Shown: in pieces, positions 44,682-54,735 of the stretch
Numbering within the stretch: the first letter of the stretch is position 1
How the letters are laid out: each line of letters opens with the position of its first letter
Source: an uncultured bacterium
Lineage (GTDB): Bacteria > Cyanobacteriota > Vampirovibrionia > Gastranaerophilales > Gastranaerophilaceae
NCBI GenBank assembly: GCA_902783835.1
Contig: CACZSN010000026.1
Coordinates: forward strand, 29,787 to 93,786
Direction of reading: 5' to 3'
DNA length: 64,000 nt
Notes under the pieces: generated by a model
Told to the model about the DNA's origin: nothing
The model's input: only the letters and a program-made list of their open reading frames with translations
The model's database searches: none
Program-made: the position numbers and the translations under genes

Positions 44682-46496
44682 CTATACTTCGTCAACGGAA
44701 ACATTTGCAAGTTGAACAAATTCCGCAAACTGAGCATATTTACGGGTCAAGTTCGTAAACGTGTCAATATCAACGATTTTGCCTTCCGACATATAAATAA
44801 TCTTGTCACAAAGTTTGAGGGTACTCATTCTGTGAGAAACGACAATCATTGTCAATTTACCTTTTTTGTCGGCAAGAATATCCATAATTTCGCTTTCGGT
44901 CTTCAAATCAAGTGATGAAGTTGCTTCATCAAAAATGAGAAGTTTAGGTTTACGATAGAAGGCTCTTGCGATACCGATTCTTTGTTTTTGACCTTGCGAA
45001 AGACCTGTTCCGTCTCTGTTTATGACGGTATTTATGCCGTTTGTGGATTGCATAATTTGGTCATACAATTTGGCTTCTTTCAAAGCCTCATCGATTTTGT
45101 CTCTGTCAATTTGTGCATTAGGAATGCCCCAAGCAACATTTGTCACAAGATTACCCATAACAGTGTTCGTATTTTGAGAAACATATCCCAAAATGTTTTG
45201 ATAACTTTTAATATTTTTAGGCTCAAGTTTTACATCATCTATATAAATTTCGCCCTGACCTATCAACAAACCTGTCAAACAGTCAACCAAGGTCGTTTTT
45301 CCGGCTCCTGAAATACCGATAACTCCGACATATTCGCCTTTATTTACCGTAAAATTAATATCCTTCAAAACATATCTTTCATTATCATAAGAGTATGACA
45401 AATTCTTGATTGTTACGGCATGCTCAAATTCCATTCTGTCATGAGTCGGAGTTGAAATATAATTTTCATAAGCTTTAAATGAATCATACAAATTAAAAAT
45501 CATATCGGGATATTCACGGTACATATCCATATAATTGATACAAACTTGGCTTTTATACATCAACGGCAAAATCCTGAACAAAGAAATTGCTACAACACCT
45601 AACGCAATAAGTATATTATCTCTGTTCATACCGTATTCATTAAATATTCCGACAAATAAAATAATGATTGTTATTACGAAAATAATTTCAATTATATACT
45701 GAGGAATAATCGGTAAAAGATTTATTTTTTCATTAAGCGGAATTAATTTTGAAGAAAGTCTCTTATAAATGCCGTAGAAAAATCCTTCGGAACTTGTAAT
45801 CTTAATTTCCTTCAAACATCTCAAACAATCCATAAGCATGTTATACGGACCTTGCTCCAATTTATATCTTTCATCCGCATAAAATTTGGATTTGTGGAAG
45901 ATAATTCTGTTTTGCAACGATGCGGATACTATGAAAAACATCGCCGCAAAAATAGTATATTTCGGCAATAAATATATCATCCATAAGAAAATTAAACCGA
46001 TTACGATTGTATTTGAGGTGAAAACAATAACTCTAAAAACGAAATTATCAAAAACAGTATCAACGATGCTCGAGATACTGAAAAATCTGTCGCTGTCACC
46101 GTATTTGCTGTTCATTTCAAACGGTGCATAAAGATACATTCTCATAAACATTTTTTTAATATCTAATGCCCATTCTTTCAAGAGCTTGTTTTGCCAAAAC
46201 ATTATGAAAATGCCGTAAATGTTTTTTAGCACAATCATCGCAATAAGTGCAAATGCGGCAAATTTGAAAACAGCCGTTTCATCAGGCAAATGAAAAATTT
46301 GTTTTGCAGCTTTCAAAAAGAAATTTTGCGACATCATGTTCGGATCAATCAACATAATCAAAAACGGCAAAATTATCGCAACACTCGCAAATTCAAACAA
46401 ACTTGTTAAAAAAGCATAAACACCCATAAGCCATATTTGCAGGCTGTGTCCTTTTCCAAAATATTTTAAAAATTTTATGAATGTTGCGTAAAACAA
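44682..46496 (-). CDS. ABC transporter, fused permease-ATPase (MsbA/PglK type)
   Basis: The 604-residue half-transporter has six membrane segments (about 20-320) and a C-terminal ATPase with Walker A GISGAGKTT (Lys400), signature LSQGQKQR, Walker B LLIFDEATSSLD, and the switch His in VVSHR. Its sequence style and length fit PglK-like flippases of lipid-linked glycans as well as MsbA. It may flip a lipid-linked sugar made by the glycan genes in this region (inference). It follows the HEAT-like gene by 31 bases. Confidence 0.9.
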   Translation of the reverse strand: MFYATFIKFLKYFGKGHSLQIWLMGVYAFLTSLFEFASVAIILPFLIMLIDPNMMSQNFFLKAAKQIFHLPDETAVFKFAAFALIAMIVLKNIYGIFIMFWQNKLLKEWALDIKKMFMRMYLYAPFEMNSKYGDSDRFFSISSIVDTVFDNFVFRVIVFTSNTIVIGLIFLWMIYLLPKYTIFAAMFFIVSASLQNRIIFHKSKFYADERYKLEQGPYNMLMDCLRCLKEIKITSSEGFFYGIYKRLSSKLIPLNEKINLLPIIPQYIIEIIFVITIIILFVGIFNEYGMNRDNILIALGVVAISLFRILPLMYKSQVCINYMDMYREYPDMIFNLYDSFKAYENYISTPTHDRMEFEHAVTIKNLSYSYDNERYVLKDINFTVNKGEYVGVIGISGAGKTTLVDCLTGLLIGQGEIYIDDVKLEPKNIKSYQNILGYVSQNTNTVMGNLVTNVAWGIPNAQIDRDKIDEALKEAKLYDQIMQSTNGINTVINRDGTGLSQGQKQRIGIARAFYRKPKLLIFDEATSSLDLKTESEIMDILADKKGKLTMIVVSHRMSTLKLCDKIIYMSEGKIVDIDTFTNLTRKYAQFAEFVQLANVSVDEV

Positions 46497-46527
46497 ATTT
46501 CCAACCTCTTTAAAATTATATCATAAT

Positions 46528-47226
46528 CTATTTTAAAATCGTCGAAACATAAGGATTTGTATCATTTGTCAACATTTGTTTATATTGCTCAAAACCATTG
46601 ACTTTCGACAAAATTTTGGAAATTTTTTCCCTTATCGTATAATCTTCGTGACAATAATTTTTATCAATTATTTGAGAAAATTTTTCATTTTGTTCTAAAT
46701 CTTTTGCAAATTCAGCAAGAGTTTCGAGATACCAATATAACTTGAACGTCTTTTTTATAATTTCATGATTTGAAAGTAACTGCTCATCTTCAACATAATT
46801 ATCAAGTTCCAATATCCTGTCAAGCAGAGCCGTTTGGACTTTTTCGACACCGGGCAAAAATTTTATTACCTCGAGAATATTTCTTGCTACCGTCGGAATA
46901 ATATCATTAAGAGCATTCAAAAAGATTTCTTTTATCTCGTCTCCGACAAAATATTCTCGGCAGTCTTTGTTTCTGATAAATTCATTGATTTTCGCAGAAC
47001 AAATTTCCCGAACCGGTCCATGCTGCCCCGTTAAAACGGATGATAACTTCATAGCCTCATCAGAAGATTTTATCCCATCAAGTTTTATAAGTGCAATTTG
47101 CTTCTTGATATCATCATCACCGCTTAACGCATCAAAAATCTCTTCTCTTGAAAAATCCTTTTCCATAAGAGAATACGCTTTGTTCATTTCATCAGGTGTA
47201 TATAAAACGAAATATTCTTTTTCCAT
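46528..47226 (-). CDS. HEAT-repeat-like protein of unknown function
   Basis: The 232-residue protein is all-helical and soluble. Repeating helix pairs of about 35-40 residues (for example around LSSVLTGQHGPVREICSAKINEFI and NDIIPTVARNILEVIKFL) resemble HEAT or armadillo repeats. No catalytic motif is present. It is probably co-transcribed with the ABC flippase downstream. Function unknown. Confidence 0.65.
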   Translation of the reverse strand: MEKEYFVLYTPDEMNKAYSLMEKDFSREEIFDALSGDDDIKKQIALIKLDGIKSSDEAMKLSSVLTGQHGPVREICSAKINEFIRNKDCREYFVGDEIKEIFLNALNDIIPTVARNILEVIKFLPGVEKVQTALLDRILELDNYVEDEQLLSNHEIIKKTFKLYWYLETLAEFAKDLEQNEKFSQIIDKNYCHEDYTIREKISKILSKVNGFEQYKQMLTNDTNPYVSTILK

Positions 47227-47243
47227 ATAATTATCATACTATA

Positions 47244-47275
47244 AAAAAATCCTCTTGCAGAAACAAGAGGATTTT
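47244..47275 (-). terminator. Terminator of the ribosomal protein operon
   Basis: ATCCTCTTG and CAAGAGGAT pair around a six-base loop and are flanked by A and T runs. On the minus strand it follows rpsI by about 70 bases. Confidence 0.88.
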
Positions 47276-47342
47276 TGAAATTTTGAACCATCTCTGTTTT
47301 GCCACAACAACAGTGTCGGGACAGATACAGAGCCAAAACGGA

Positions 47343-47738
47343 TTAACGTTTTGAGAATTGGAATCTTTTTCTTGCTCTTTTGCGACCGTACTTTTTACGT
47401 TCTTTTTCACGTGCATCACGTGTAAGCAAGCCTTCTGATTTCAAAACTGATTTGAGTTCTTCGTTGTATTCAACGAGTGCTCTTGAAATACCGTGTCTGA
47501 TAGCGCCTGATTGTGATGAAACACCACCACCAACAACTTTAACTCTTACATCAAAGTTTGTTTGATTGTCAGTCAAAGCCAAAGGACGATAAATCATCAT
47601 TTCAAGTGCCGGTCTGTTGCCGATGTATGCAGCAAGTGTTTTGCCGTTAACAAAAACACGACCTTTACCCTTAACGAGTTTTACAACTGCTGTTGAGGTC
47701 TTTCTTCTGCCTGTTGCAATATACATTTTTTCAGCCAT
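47343..47738 (-). CDS. rpsI: 30S ribosomal protein S9
   Basis: The 131-residue protein has the S9 hallmarks GRRKTSTAVVKL, GGGVSSQSGAIRHGISRALVE, and the basic tail GRKRARKRFQFSKR that reaches the P-site tRNA. The start overlaps the rplM stop. Confidence 0.97.
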   Translation of the reverse strand: MAEKMYIATGRRKTSTAVVKLVKGKGRVFVNGKTLAAYIGNRPALEMMIYRPLALTDNQTNFDVRVKVVGGGVSSQSGAIRHGISRALVEYNEELKSVLKSEGLLTRDAREKERKKYGRKRARKRFQFSKR

Positions 47739-48178
47739 TATTTAACCTCCTTGTCATCGAGTAAAATCGGGTTTTGTGCTTGGTGCGGGTGGTTAGGACC
47801 TGCATATACTTTGAGTTTGTTGAATTGTTCTTGACCCAAAGTGTTGTGAGGCAACATACCTTTTACAGCCTTTTCAATTGCAGCACAAGGATTTTTTGCA
47901 ACTAAATCTTTGAAAGATGTTACTTTCAATCCTCCCGGATAACCGGTATGAGAATAATACATTTTATCTGTTTCTTTTTTACCCGTTACAACAACTTTTT
48001 CTGCGTTGATAACTACGATGAAATCACCTGTGTCAACGTGCGGAGTGTATTGGGGTTTATGCTTGCCTCTGAGCATGTTTGCAGCAAGTGCAGCCAATCT
48101 GCCTAAAGTTTTACCTTCGGCGTCAATAACGTACCACTTTCTTTCAACTTCGAGAGGTTTCGCTGAGTATGTTTTCAT
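47738..48178 (-). CDS. rplM: 50S ribosomal protein L13
   Basis: The 146-residue L13 has [36 protein letters not shown], and [11 protein letters not shown]. Its start has a GGAGATGG site and lies inside the end of truA, a 35-base overlap. Order truA-rplM-rpsI is usual in cyanobacteria and Firmicutes. Confidence 0.97.
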   Translation of the reverse strand: MKTYSAKPLEVERKWYVIDAEGKTLGRLAALAANMLRGKHKPQYTPHVDTGDFIVVINAEKVVVTGKKETDKMYYSHTGYPGGLKVTSFKDLVAKNPCAAIEKAVKGMLPHNTLGQEQFNKLKVYAGPNHPHQAQNPILLDDKEVK

Positions 48179-48938
48179 ATGCCATCTCCATGTTTATATT
48201 TTTGTCGTATATCACTTTCATAAGTGTGAGTCCGTCGGGACTCGCTGCCGGCCCTGCTTTTGCTCTGTTCCTGCTTTTTAGAATTTCTCTAAGTGATTCG
48301 GGGCTTTGAGATTTTCTATCAAGATACAAAATTGTTCCGACGATGGTTCTTACCATTCCGTATAAGAACCGGTTTGCAACTATGTCTATCAATATATCAT
48401 CACCATTCTGATAACATCTTGCGACAGATACGTTGCATATCTTGGCGGGATTTGCCGTTCCCGATTTCTTAAACGATGAAAAATCATGTTCACCTTTCAA
48501 AATCCCGAGACACTGATTTATAAAATCAATGTTTGGCTTTTCCCTTAAATACAAACAATTTTCGTCAAAAGCAGAACGTTGGTCTCTTGATACGATTCGG
48601 TATCTGTAAAACCTTGCGGTCGCACTCTTTTGTGCGTGAAAAGTCTTTTCAGCCTTTTCAATTCTCATTACGCTCATATCCTTATCCAGCAAGCCGTTTA
48701 AGGAATATAAGAGTTTCGGATTGGTAAAATCAATTTCACTATCGAAATGAACTACCTGTCCTCTTGCATGAACTCCTGCATCTGTTCTGCCTGAGAAAAT
48801 CGTTTTTGTATTTTGTTTTGTCAATGTACTGAGTGCTTTTTCGAGTTCGCCTTGAACTGTTCGGACTTTCGTCTTTTGTTTTTGGCTTCCCGAAAAATTT
48901 GTTCCCTTATATTCAAGTATGAGAACGTATCTTTGCAT
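48144..48938 (-). CDS. truA: tRNA pseudouridine(38-40) synthase
   Basis: The 264-residue protein has the TruA catalytic motif [15 protein letters not shown] with the essential Asp, and [14 protein letters not shown]. It modifies positions 38-40 of the anticodon arm. The start overlaps the rplQ stop (TAATG), and its 3' end covers the rplM start and ribosome site. Confidence 0.95.
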   Translation of the reverse strand: MQRYVLILEYKGTNFSGSQKQKTKVRTVQGELEKALSTLTKQNTKTIFSGRTDAGVHARGQVVHFDSEIDFTNPKLLYSLNGLLDKDMSVMRIEKAEKTFHAQKSATARFYRYRIVSRDQRSAFDENCLYLREKPNIDFINQCLGILKGEHDFSSFKKSGTANPAKICNVSVARCYQNGDDILIDIVANRFLYGMVRTIVGTILYLDRKSQSPESLREILKSRNRAKAGPAASPDGLTLMKVIYDKNINMEMAYENILSETSRS

Positions 48939-49363
48939 TATACCAATTGGATTAATGCCATTTTTGTAGCGTCGCCTCTTCTCGGAGGAAGATTATAAAT
49001 GCGAGTGTAACCGCCGTTTCTGTCTTGATATTGTTTACCGATTTCAGTGAACAATTTTCTCAAAACAGTTTCAGGCATTTTCTTGCATTCTGCATTTTCT
49101 GCAACTACTTCCTTAGTTTCAACATTCATATATCTGCCGGTTTCTCTGTCATAGATATATTTGAGTGCTGTTCTGCGTGAATTCAAATCACCTTTCTTTG
49201 CAAGTGTGATAAGAGATTCTGCATAAGGCTTCAATGCTTTTGCTCTTGAAATCGTAGTTTTGATTTCACCGTGCATGAACAATTCGGTTGCTAATGCTCT
49301 GAGCAATGCTTTTCTTTGATCTTGGGCTTTACCCAAGCGATTTCTGTTACATTGGTGTCTCAT
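48938..49363 (-). CDS. rplQ: 50S ribosomal protein L17
   Basis: The 141-residue L17 opens with MRHQCNRNRLGK and has ALLRALATELFMHGEIKTT and GGYTRIYNLPPRRGD. It follows rpoA by 11 bases. Confidence 0.96.
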   Translation of the reverse strand: MRHQCNRNRLGKAQDQRKALLRALATELFMHGEIKTTISRAKALKPYAESLITLAKKGDLNSRRTALKYIYDRETGRYMNVETKEVVAENAECKKMPETVLRKLFTEIGKQYQDRNGGYTRIYNLPPRRGDATKMALIQLV

Positions 49364-49374
49364 TGTTTGTTCCT

Positions 49375-50352
49375 CTACATTTCATCGGGGTCAAAACCTT
49401 CCGGATTAGGCTGTAAGCTCAATCCTACGGTTTGTAACTTTTCAATTACTTCGTCTGAAGATTTTTTACCGAAATTTTTAATATTCAACAAATCGTGTTC
49501 CGATTTCTTGAGCAATTCAGGCAAAGAGTTGATACTTGCTCTCTTCAAGCAATTATACGCTCTGACTGATAATTCCAAATCTTCAATCGTGATTGAAGGT
49601 TCTGCAACTTCTTCAACTTCTTCTTCAATGATAGAAGGTGAGCTGAGGTTCATCGGTTGTCCGGTGATTGCCGCAATTTGCATGAAGTGTTCAATCAAGA
49701 TGTTTGCAGATTGGCTAAGTGCATTTGTTACGTCGATGCTGCCATTTGACCAGATTTCCAAAGTAAGTTTATCGTAGTCGATAACGTCGCCAACACGAGT
49801 GTTTTCAACATTGTAGCTTACTCTTTTAATAGGAATAAATGTTGCATCAATCGGCAAAAGATCAATCGGCAAATCTGCTTGGTGACCTTTTAATACGTCT
49901 TTTGCAATATAGCCTTTGCCTGTTTCTACTGCGATTTCAGCGTGAATGCTGCCGCCTTCAGCAACCGTACAAATTTGCCAGTCAGGGTTAACAACTTTAA
50001 CGCCTGCCGGAAGTTGAATGTCGCTTGCCAAAACAGGACCTTCATGGTCGATGTCAAGTCTTAAAACTTGAGGATCTTTGTTTTCGCATTTTACTGTTAA
50101 ACCTTTGAGGTTCAACATAATATCGATAACATCTTCCGTGATACCGGGGATAGATGTGAATTCGTGAGTGATACCTTCAATACGAAGTGATGTAACCGCT
50201 GCACCTTCAAGTGATGAAAGGAGAACTCTGCGGAGTGCATTACCCAAAGTTGTACCGAAACCTTTTGCTAAAGGTTCAACGGTAAACTTTCCGTATTGCG
50301 TACCATCCGAACTTGTTGTCGTATTTACGCATTTAATTTTAAGTGCTTCCAT
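49375..50352 (-). CDS. rpoA: RNA polymerase alpha subunit
   Basis: The 325-residue protein has the dimerising N-terminal domain (VEPLAKGFGTTLGNALRRVLLSSLEG) and a C-terminal helix-hairpin-helix domain (ELSVRAYNCLKRASINSL) that binds UP elements and activators. The ATG at 50350-50352 has AAGGAG upstream. A start at 50391 would lie inside rpsD and is rejected. Confidence 0.96.
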   Translation of the reverse strand: MEALKIKCVNTTTSSDGTQYGKFTVEPLAKGFGTTLGNALRRVLLSSLEGAAVTSLRIEGITHEFTSIPGITEDVIDIMLNLKGLTVKCENKDPQVLRLDIDHEGPVLASDIQLPAGVKVVNPDWQICTVAEGGSIHAEIAVETGKGYIAKDVLKGHQADLPIDLLPIDATFIPIKRVSYNVENTRVGDVIDYDKLTLEIWSNGSIDVTNALSQSANILIEHFMQIAAITGQPMNLSSPSIIEEEVEEVAEPSITIEDLELSVRAYNCLKRASINSLPELLKKSEHDLLNIKNFGKKSSDEVIEKLQTVGLSLQPNPEGFDPDEM

Positions 50353-50371
50353 TGTCAATGTCTCCTTAACC

Positions 50372-50974
50372 TTACTTTGAATAGTATTCAACTACGAGTT
50401 GTTCCTTGAAGTCAGGATCTAATTCTTCTCTTTCCGGAATTCTATCGAAAGTAATCTTTTGTGCGTCTTTGTCAACTGTCAACCATGCTGCACTGACAGG
50501 CATATCTATCATTTCTGCAACTGATTTAACAAATGCTGCACTTCTTGTTTTAACGGTAATTACGTCTTGCGGTTTTACGAGGTATGACGGAACATCAACC
50601 TTCTTGCCGTTTACCAAAACGTGACCGTGGTTAACGATTTGACGTGCTTGCTTTCTTGTGATTGCAAGACCTGCTCTGAAAAGAAGGTTGTCAAGTCTTG
50701 ATTCCAACATTTGAAGAAGGATTGTACCTGTTACACCGTTCTTTCTTGATGCATTCTTGTAATATCTGACAAATTGTTTTTCTGAAACTAAGTATGTTAA
50801 ACGAATTTTTTGTTTTTCATTCAAGTGGATTGCATAATCAGAAAGCTTCTTTTTTGCAGCTCCGTGTTGACCTGAGTGAGTTTGTCTCATTGATGAGGTC
50901 AACTTTCTGTTTGATAATTCTTTAACCCCGTAGTTACGGAATAACTTATTGCCGGGACCTGTATATCTTGCCAT
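50372..50974 (-). CDS. rpsD: 30S ribosomal protein S4
   Basis: The 200-residue S4 begins with MARYTGPGNKLFRNYG and has an S4 RNA-binding domain (RLDNLLFRAGLAITRKQARQIVNHGHVLVNGKKV). It carries no N-terminal zinc cysteines. It sits between rpsK and rpoA. Confidence 0.96.
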   Translation of the reverse strand: MARYTGPGNKLFRNYGVKELSNRKLTSSMRQTHSGQHGAAKKKLSDYAIHLNEKQKIRLTYLVSEKQFVRYYKNASRKNGVTGTILLQMLESRLDNLLFRAGLAITRKQARQIVNHGHVLVNGKKVDVPSYLVKPQDVITVKTRSAAFVKSVAEMIDMPVSAAWLTVDKDAQKITFDRIPEREELDPDFKEQLVVEYYSK

Positions 50975-50997
50975 TTTCTATGACTCCTTGTTAATTT

Positions 50998-51384
50998 CTA
51001 TACTCTACGCTTTTTAGGCGGACGGCAACCGTTGTGCGGAATCGGAGTAACGTCTTTAATCAAAGTGATTTCCAAACCTGCTGCTTGGATTGCTCTGATT
51101 GCCGTTTCTCTACCAGTACCGGGGCCTTTAATATAAACTTCGACCTTCTTCATTCCTTGGTCGATTGATTTCTTTGCAACCATTTCTGCTGCTGATTGTG
51201 CTGCAAAAGGTGTTCCCTTTCTTGCACCTTTGAATCCGCAACCGCCGGCAGATGCCCATGCAATAGCATTACCTTGAGTATCTGTAGAAGTTACGATTGT
51301 ATTGTTGAAGGTTGATTGAATATGTACAACACCTTGTAATACATTCTTCTTTTCTTTCTTTTTTGTTTTGACAGGTTTTGCCAT
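50998..51384 (-). CDS. rpsK: 30S ribosomal protein S11
   Basis: The 128-residue S11 shows [38 protein letters not shown], and the ending [16 protein letters not shown]. It lies between rpsM and rpsD. Confidence 0.97.
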   Translation of the reverse strand: MAKPVKTKKKEKKNVLQGVVHIQSTFNNTIVTSTDTQGNAIAWASAGGCGFKGARKGTPFAAQSAAEMVAKKSIDQGMKKVEVYIKGPGTGRETAIRAIQAAGLEITLIKDVTPIPHNGCRPPKKRRV

Positions 51385-51414
51385 TATTAATTTCCTTTTT
51401 ATTAATTATTTAAC

Positions 51415-51780
51415 TTATTTTTTCTTTGAAACAGGACCGGTTTTCTTTCCGCGTCTTGTTCTTGCATTTGTCTTTGTTCTTTGTCCTCTTACGGGCAACT
51501 TACGTCTGTGACGGATACCTCTGAATGAACCGATTTCGCTCAATCTCTTGATTGCCAAAGATTCTTCTCTTCTTAAATCACCTTCGATTGTGTAATTAGC
51601 AAGTTCATTTCTGAGTTTTTTAATATCGTCATCGGTTAAATCATCTGATCTCAAATCTTCTGAAATACCGCATGCTGCTAATATTTTTGCAGAACGTGCA
51701 GGACCAATACCGAAAATATAGGTCAATGCAATAATCATTCTTTTGTTACGAGGTAAATCTACCCCGGCAAGTCTTGCCAT
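51415..51780 (-). CDS. rpsM: 30S ribosomal protein S13
   Basis: The 121-residue S13 shows [32 protein letters not shown], and [28 protein letters not shown]. It follows rpmJ by about 46 bases. Confidence 0.97.
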   Translation of the reverse strand: MARLAGVDLPRNKRMIIALTYIFGIGPARSAKILAACGISEDLRSDDLTDDDIKKLRNELANYTIEGDLRREESLAIKRLSEIGSFRGIRHRRKLPVRGQRTKTNARTRRGKKTGPVSKKK

Positions 51781-51826
51781 GTTTGTCTCCTTGTTTTTTA
51801 ATAATTTGTTCTTTTACTTTAACAAA

Positions 51827-51940
51827 CTAACCTTGTCTTTGTTTGTGTTTGGGATTTTCACAGATAACTGCTACTCTGCCTTTTCTCTTGATAATTTTGC
51901 ATTTTTCGCAAAGTTTTTTAACTGATGCTCTGACTTTCAT
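51827..51940 (-). CDS. rpmJ: 50S ribosomal protein L36
   Basis: The 37-residue L36 translates as [20 protein letters not shown] followed by [17 protein letters not shown]. It has the C-x2-C ... C ... H zinc set of the zinc-binding (C+) form. It lies 13 bases after infA. Confidence 0.95.
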   Translation of the reverse strand: MKVRASVKKLCEKCKIIKRKGRVAVICENPKHKQRQG

Positions 51941-51953
51941 AATGTTTTCCTTT

Positions 51954-52169
51954 TTATTTAAGTCTGTATGTGATTCTTCCTCTGGTAAGATCATAAGGTG
52001 TCATTTCAACCTTAACCTTGTCTCCCGGTAAGATTCTGATGAAATTCTTTCTGATTTTGCCGGATATATGTGCGAGAATTTCGTGTCCGTTTTCAAGTTC
52101 GACACGAAACATAGCATTCGGCATCGCTTCTAAAATAGTTCCTTCAAATTCAATTACGTCTTTTGACAT
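51954..52169 (-). CDS. infA: Translation initiation factor IF-1
   Basis: The 71-residue OB-fold protein shows [46 protein letters not shown], and [19 protein letters not shown] ribosome site precedes the ATG. It is the first gene of this operon; secY, adk and map, which often precede it, are not here. Confidence 0.96.
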   Translation of the reverse strand: MSKDVIEFEGTILEAMPNAMFRVELENGHEILAHISGKIRKNFIRILPGDKVKVEMTPYDLTRGRITYRLK

Positions 52170-52664
52170 AGGTTCTTTCCATTGGTTTTTTACAATAATA
52201 ATCTACAGGGACACCTGTCCTTGTTTCTCTATCGTACATGTTCAAAATTTCAAATCAAGTCTTTTTTCTTGATTTTATGCACTTTTTTCTATTTTTTCAT
52301 TTTTTAATTAAAGTTGTTTTTATAAACTAACGAAATAATCAGTCTCTGCACACATGTCAAAAATGGCTATAAATCGATATTTTTAAGAGTTTTGTAAATT
52401 TTTGTAAATTCAATATAATATTTATATATTTATAAAAACAATTCGGCATAAGTTTTAGATATTTTCATTATACAAAAAAAATTTTCTAAGAATTCTAAAA
52501 ACTTTGCATATTATTTATGCACATATAAATTTTTCCAGTTGCATTTATGCGTGAAAAAATTAATCGTCAGAAAAATACGCATGGAAACCTGAGCGGTTGA
52601 GAATTTACTTAATCGGCAAAATACAAGCAGATGTTTTGATGAAAAATCTTTTAGAAATGATTTA
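52170..52664. other. 495-base AT-rich intergenic region upstream of infA
   Basis: No credible gene is seen. Near infA a short hairpin (CAGGGACA with TGTCCTTG, 52204-52225 region) could sit in the operon leader. Further away, runs of A and T and a short direct repeat TTTGTAAA dominate around 52390-52410. It must hold the promoter of the ribosomal operon, but I cannot place it with confidence. Confidence 0.5.
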
Positions 52665-53146
52665 TCAGAACAAATTTTTATAGTGAGGAATGATATCCAA
52701 ATAGTCACCGTTTTTAGCCAAAAAGCCTTGAGGGATTGTGCCGAGTTGAACAAATCCTAATTTTTTATAAAGTGCCAACGCACTGTAATTTGTGGCGACA
52801 ACGGCATTGAATTGCAATATTCTGAAACCTTTTTCTTTTGCGGTTTCAAGACAATGTTTGACTAAAAATTCGCCTATATGATGTCCTCTTTTATCCTTGC
52901 TGACGGCATAGCTTGCGTTACAAATATGACCGCATCTTCCGACATTATTCGGGTGCAAAATATATAATCCCGAAATTTCTCCGTCAAGTTTTGCCACCCC
53001 GGTAAAAGTTTGCGACTTGAAAAATTCAAGTCCGGTTTTTTCGTCTAAAATTTCCGTCTGAGGAAAAGCGATACCGTCAAATACGACCTCATTCCATATT
53101 TTTAGGGTTACAAATCATTGTTACAAAATTTCGTAATTTCTATCAT
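52665..53146 (-). pseudogene. GNAT N-acetyltransferase, frameshifted
   Basis: The ORF from 52997 down lacks a normal start and encodes GEISGLYILHPNN, RGHHIGEFLV (acetyl-CoA loop), and NYSALALYKKLGF of a GNAT acetyltransferase. The same reading frame continues upstream without a start codon (TLKIWNEVVFDGIAFPQTE, typical of the family's N-terminus). In another frame an ATG at 53144-53146 begins MIEITKFCNNDL and hits a stop. Joining the two needs one extra base near 53111-53116, where a T-run codes GATTTG. So the gene is broken by a single-base loss, unless it is a sequencing error. Confidence 0.7.
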
Positions 53147-53181
53147 TTTATTATTCTCATCAAAAGTAAAAAACGCAGTCG

Positions 53182-54726
53182 TTATGTATTTTCGACAAAA
53201 TTTCGATACTGAAGAGCTTGAGAAATATGAGCGGCGGTAATATTTTCCGCACCCGCAAGGTCTGCTATCGTTCTTGCAAGTTTCAAAAGTCTGTCATAGC
53301 CTCTGCCGGAAATATTAAATTTTCGTCCTGCCATTTTCAAAATTGTTTCGGACTGTTCATCCAATTTACAGAATTGTTTTATCAATTTTGGAGTAAGTTC
53401 TGAATTTGTATAAATTCCGAGTCCTTTATATCTTTTTAATTGAATATCTCTTGCTTTGATTACGCGTTTTCGGATTTCTTCCGAGCTTTCGCTTTCAAAT
53501 TTTCCGCCAATTAACTCATCCGCCTTCAATCTCGGTACTTCAATCTGAATATCAATTCTGTCTAACAGCGGACCTGAAATTTTTGAGCGGTATTTTTGGA
53601 TTTGATACTCCGAACAAGTACAAGCTTTTTCTTTATCTCCGTAATATCCGCAGGGACAAGGGTTCATAGCCCCAACAAAAATAAATTTTGCGGGATATTT
53701 TATACTTGTTTGAGCTCTTGATATAACAATTTCTCCATCTTCAAGCGGTTGTCGCAAGACTTCCAAAACCTGTCTCGGAAACTCTACAACTTCGTCAAAG
53801 AACAAAATTCCTCTGTGTGCAAGGGTAATTTCGCCAGGTTTGGGATTGGAACCGCCACCTATTATTCCAACTGACGATGCTGTGTGGTGTACCGTTCTGA
53901 AAGGTCGTTTTGTGACAAGCGGATGCTCGGAGTCAATTAGTCCAGAAATACTGTAAATCTTTGTTAATTCAATCGCTTCGCTTGGTTCGGGTGGAGGCAA
54001 AATAGAAGCAAAGCATTTTGCAAGCAACGTTTTTCCCGAGCCCGGAGAGCCGGACATCAAAATATTATGACCGCCTGCCGCTGCAATTTCGAGTGCTTTT
54101 TTTGCTTTAAACTGCCCTTTTACATCTTTAAAATCAAACGGAAAATCAGAATTTTCACAAGCCATGTATTCTTTTATATCAAAAAAAGTCTTTTCAAGCG
54201 GTTTGGCACATTCCGCATCATCAATGAAATGATTTACCACATCATAAAGATGTTTAGCCCCGTAAACATTTATATTTTCTATTAAAGCGGCCTCTTTTGC
54301 ATTTTCAAAAGGAACTATTATATTTTTTATTCCAAGTTCTTTTAACCCTGAAACCAACGGCAACACACCCGCTACGGGACGAAGAGAGCCGTCAAGAGAA
54401 AGTTCCCCAATAAAAGCATATTCTTCACATTTTTCACAATTAATAATCCCGTCAACAGACAAAATACCTATCGCTATGGGTAAATCATAAGCCGAACCTT
54501 CTTTTCTGATATCTGCAGGGGCAAGATTTACCGTGATTTTTTTTGCGGGAAAAGAATATCCTGAATTTTTTATCGCCGAACGAACACGTTCTTTTGCCTC
54601 GGAAACAGCCGTATCAGGCAGCCCTACTATTATTACGGAAGGAAGTGAATTGTTTACATCAACTTCTGTCGTAACTTTATGTGCCGTTAATCCAGTTAAA
54701 ACACCCGTATAAACTCTTGATACCAC
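53182..54726 (-). CDS. comM: ComM/YifB-family Mg-chelatase-like AAA ATPase
   Basis: The 514-residue protein has the N-terminal Lon-like domain (PSVIIVGLPDTAVSEAKERV), a Walker A GSPGSGKT (Lys232), ILFFDEVVEFPRQVLEVLRQPLEDG, a four-Cys zinc loop (NPCPCGYYGDKEKACTCS), and a C-terminal Mg-chelatase-like domain. In naturally competent bacteria ComM is a branch-migration helicase for incoming DNA; it is also found in non-competent species. It follows the radical SAM gene by 9 bases. Confidence 0.93.
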   Translation of the reverse strand: MVSRVYTGVLTGLTAHKVTTEVDVNNSLPSVIIVGLPDTAVSEAKERVRSAIKNSGYSFPAKKITVNLAPADIRKEGSAYDLPIAIGILSVDGIINCEKCEEYAFIGELSLDGSLRPVAGVLPLVSGLKELGIKNIIVPFENAKEAALIENINVYGAKHLYDVVNHFIDDAECAKPLEKTFFDIKEYMACENSDFPFDFKDVKGQFKAKKALEIAAAGGHNILMSGSPGSGKTLLAKCFASILPPPEPSEAIELTKIYSISGLIDSEHPLVTKRPFRTVHHTASSVGIIGGGSNPKPGEITLAHRGILFFDEVVEFPRQVLEVLRQPLEDGEIVISRAQTSIKYPAKFIFVGAMNPCPCGYYGDKEKACTCSEYQIQKYRSKISGPLLDRIDIQIEVPRLKADELIGGKFESESSEEIRKRVIKARDIQLKRYKGLGIYTNSELTPKLIKQFCKLDEQSETILKMAGRKFNISGRGYDRLLKLARTIADLAGAENITAAHISQALQYRNFVENT

Positions 54727-54735
54727 AATATACCT

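Noticed and set aside
47234..47419. Small minus-strand open frame after rpsI
   Set aside because: It overlaps rpsI out of frame and contains the terminator; composition does not look coding.
52511..52753. Open frame overlapping the GNAT 3' end
   Set aside because: It reads the GNAT region in the wrong frame and has no ribosome site.
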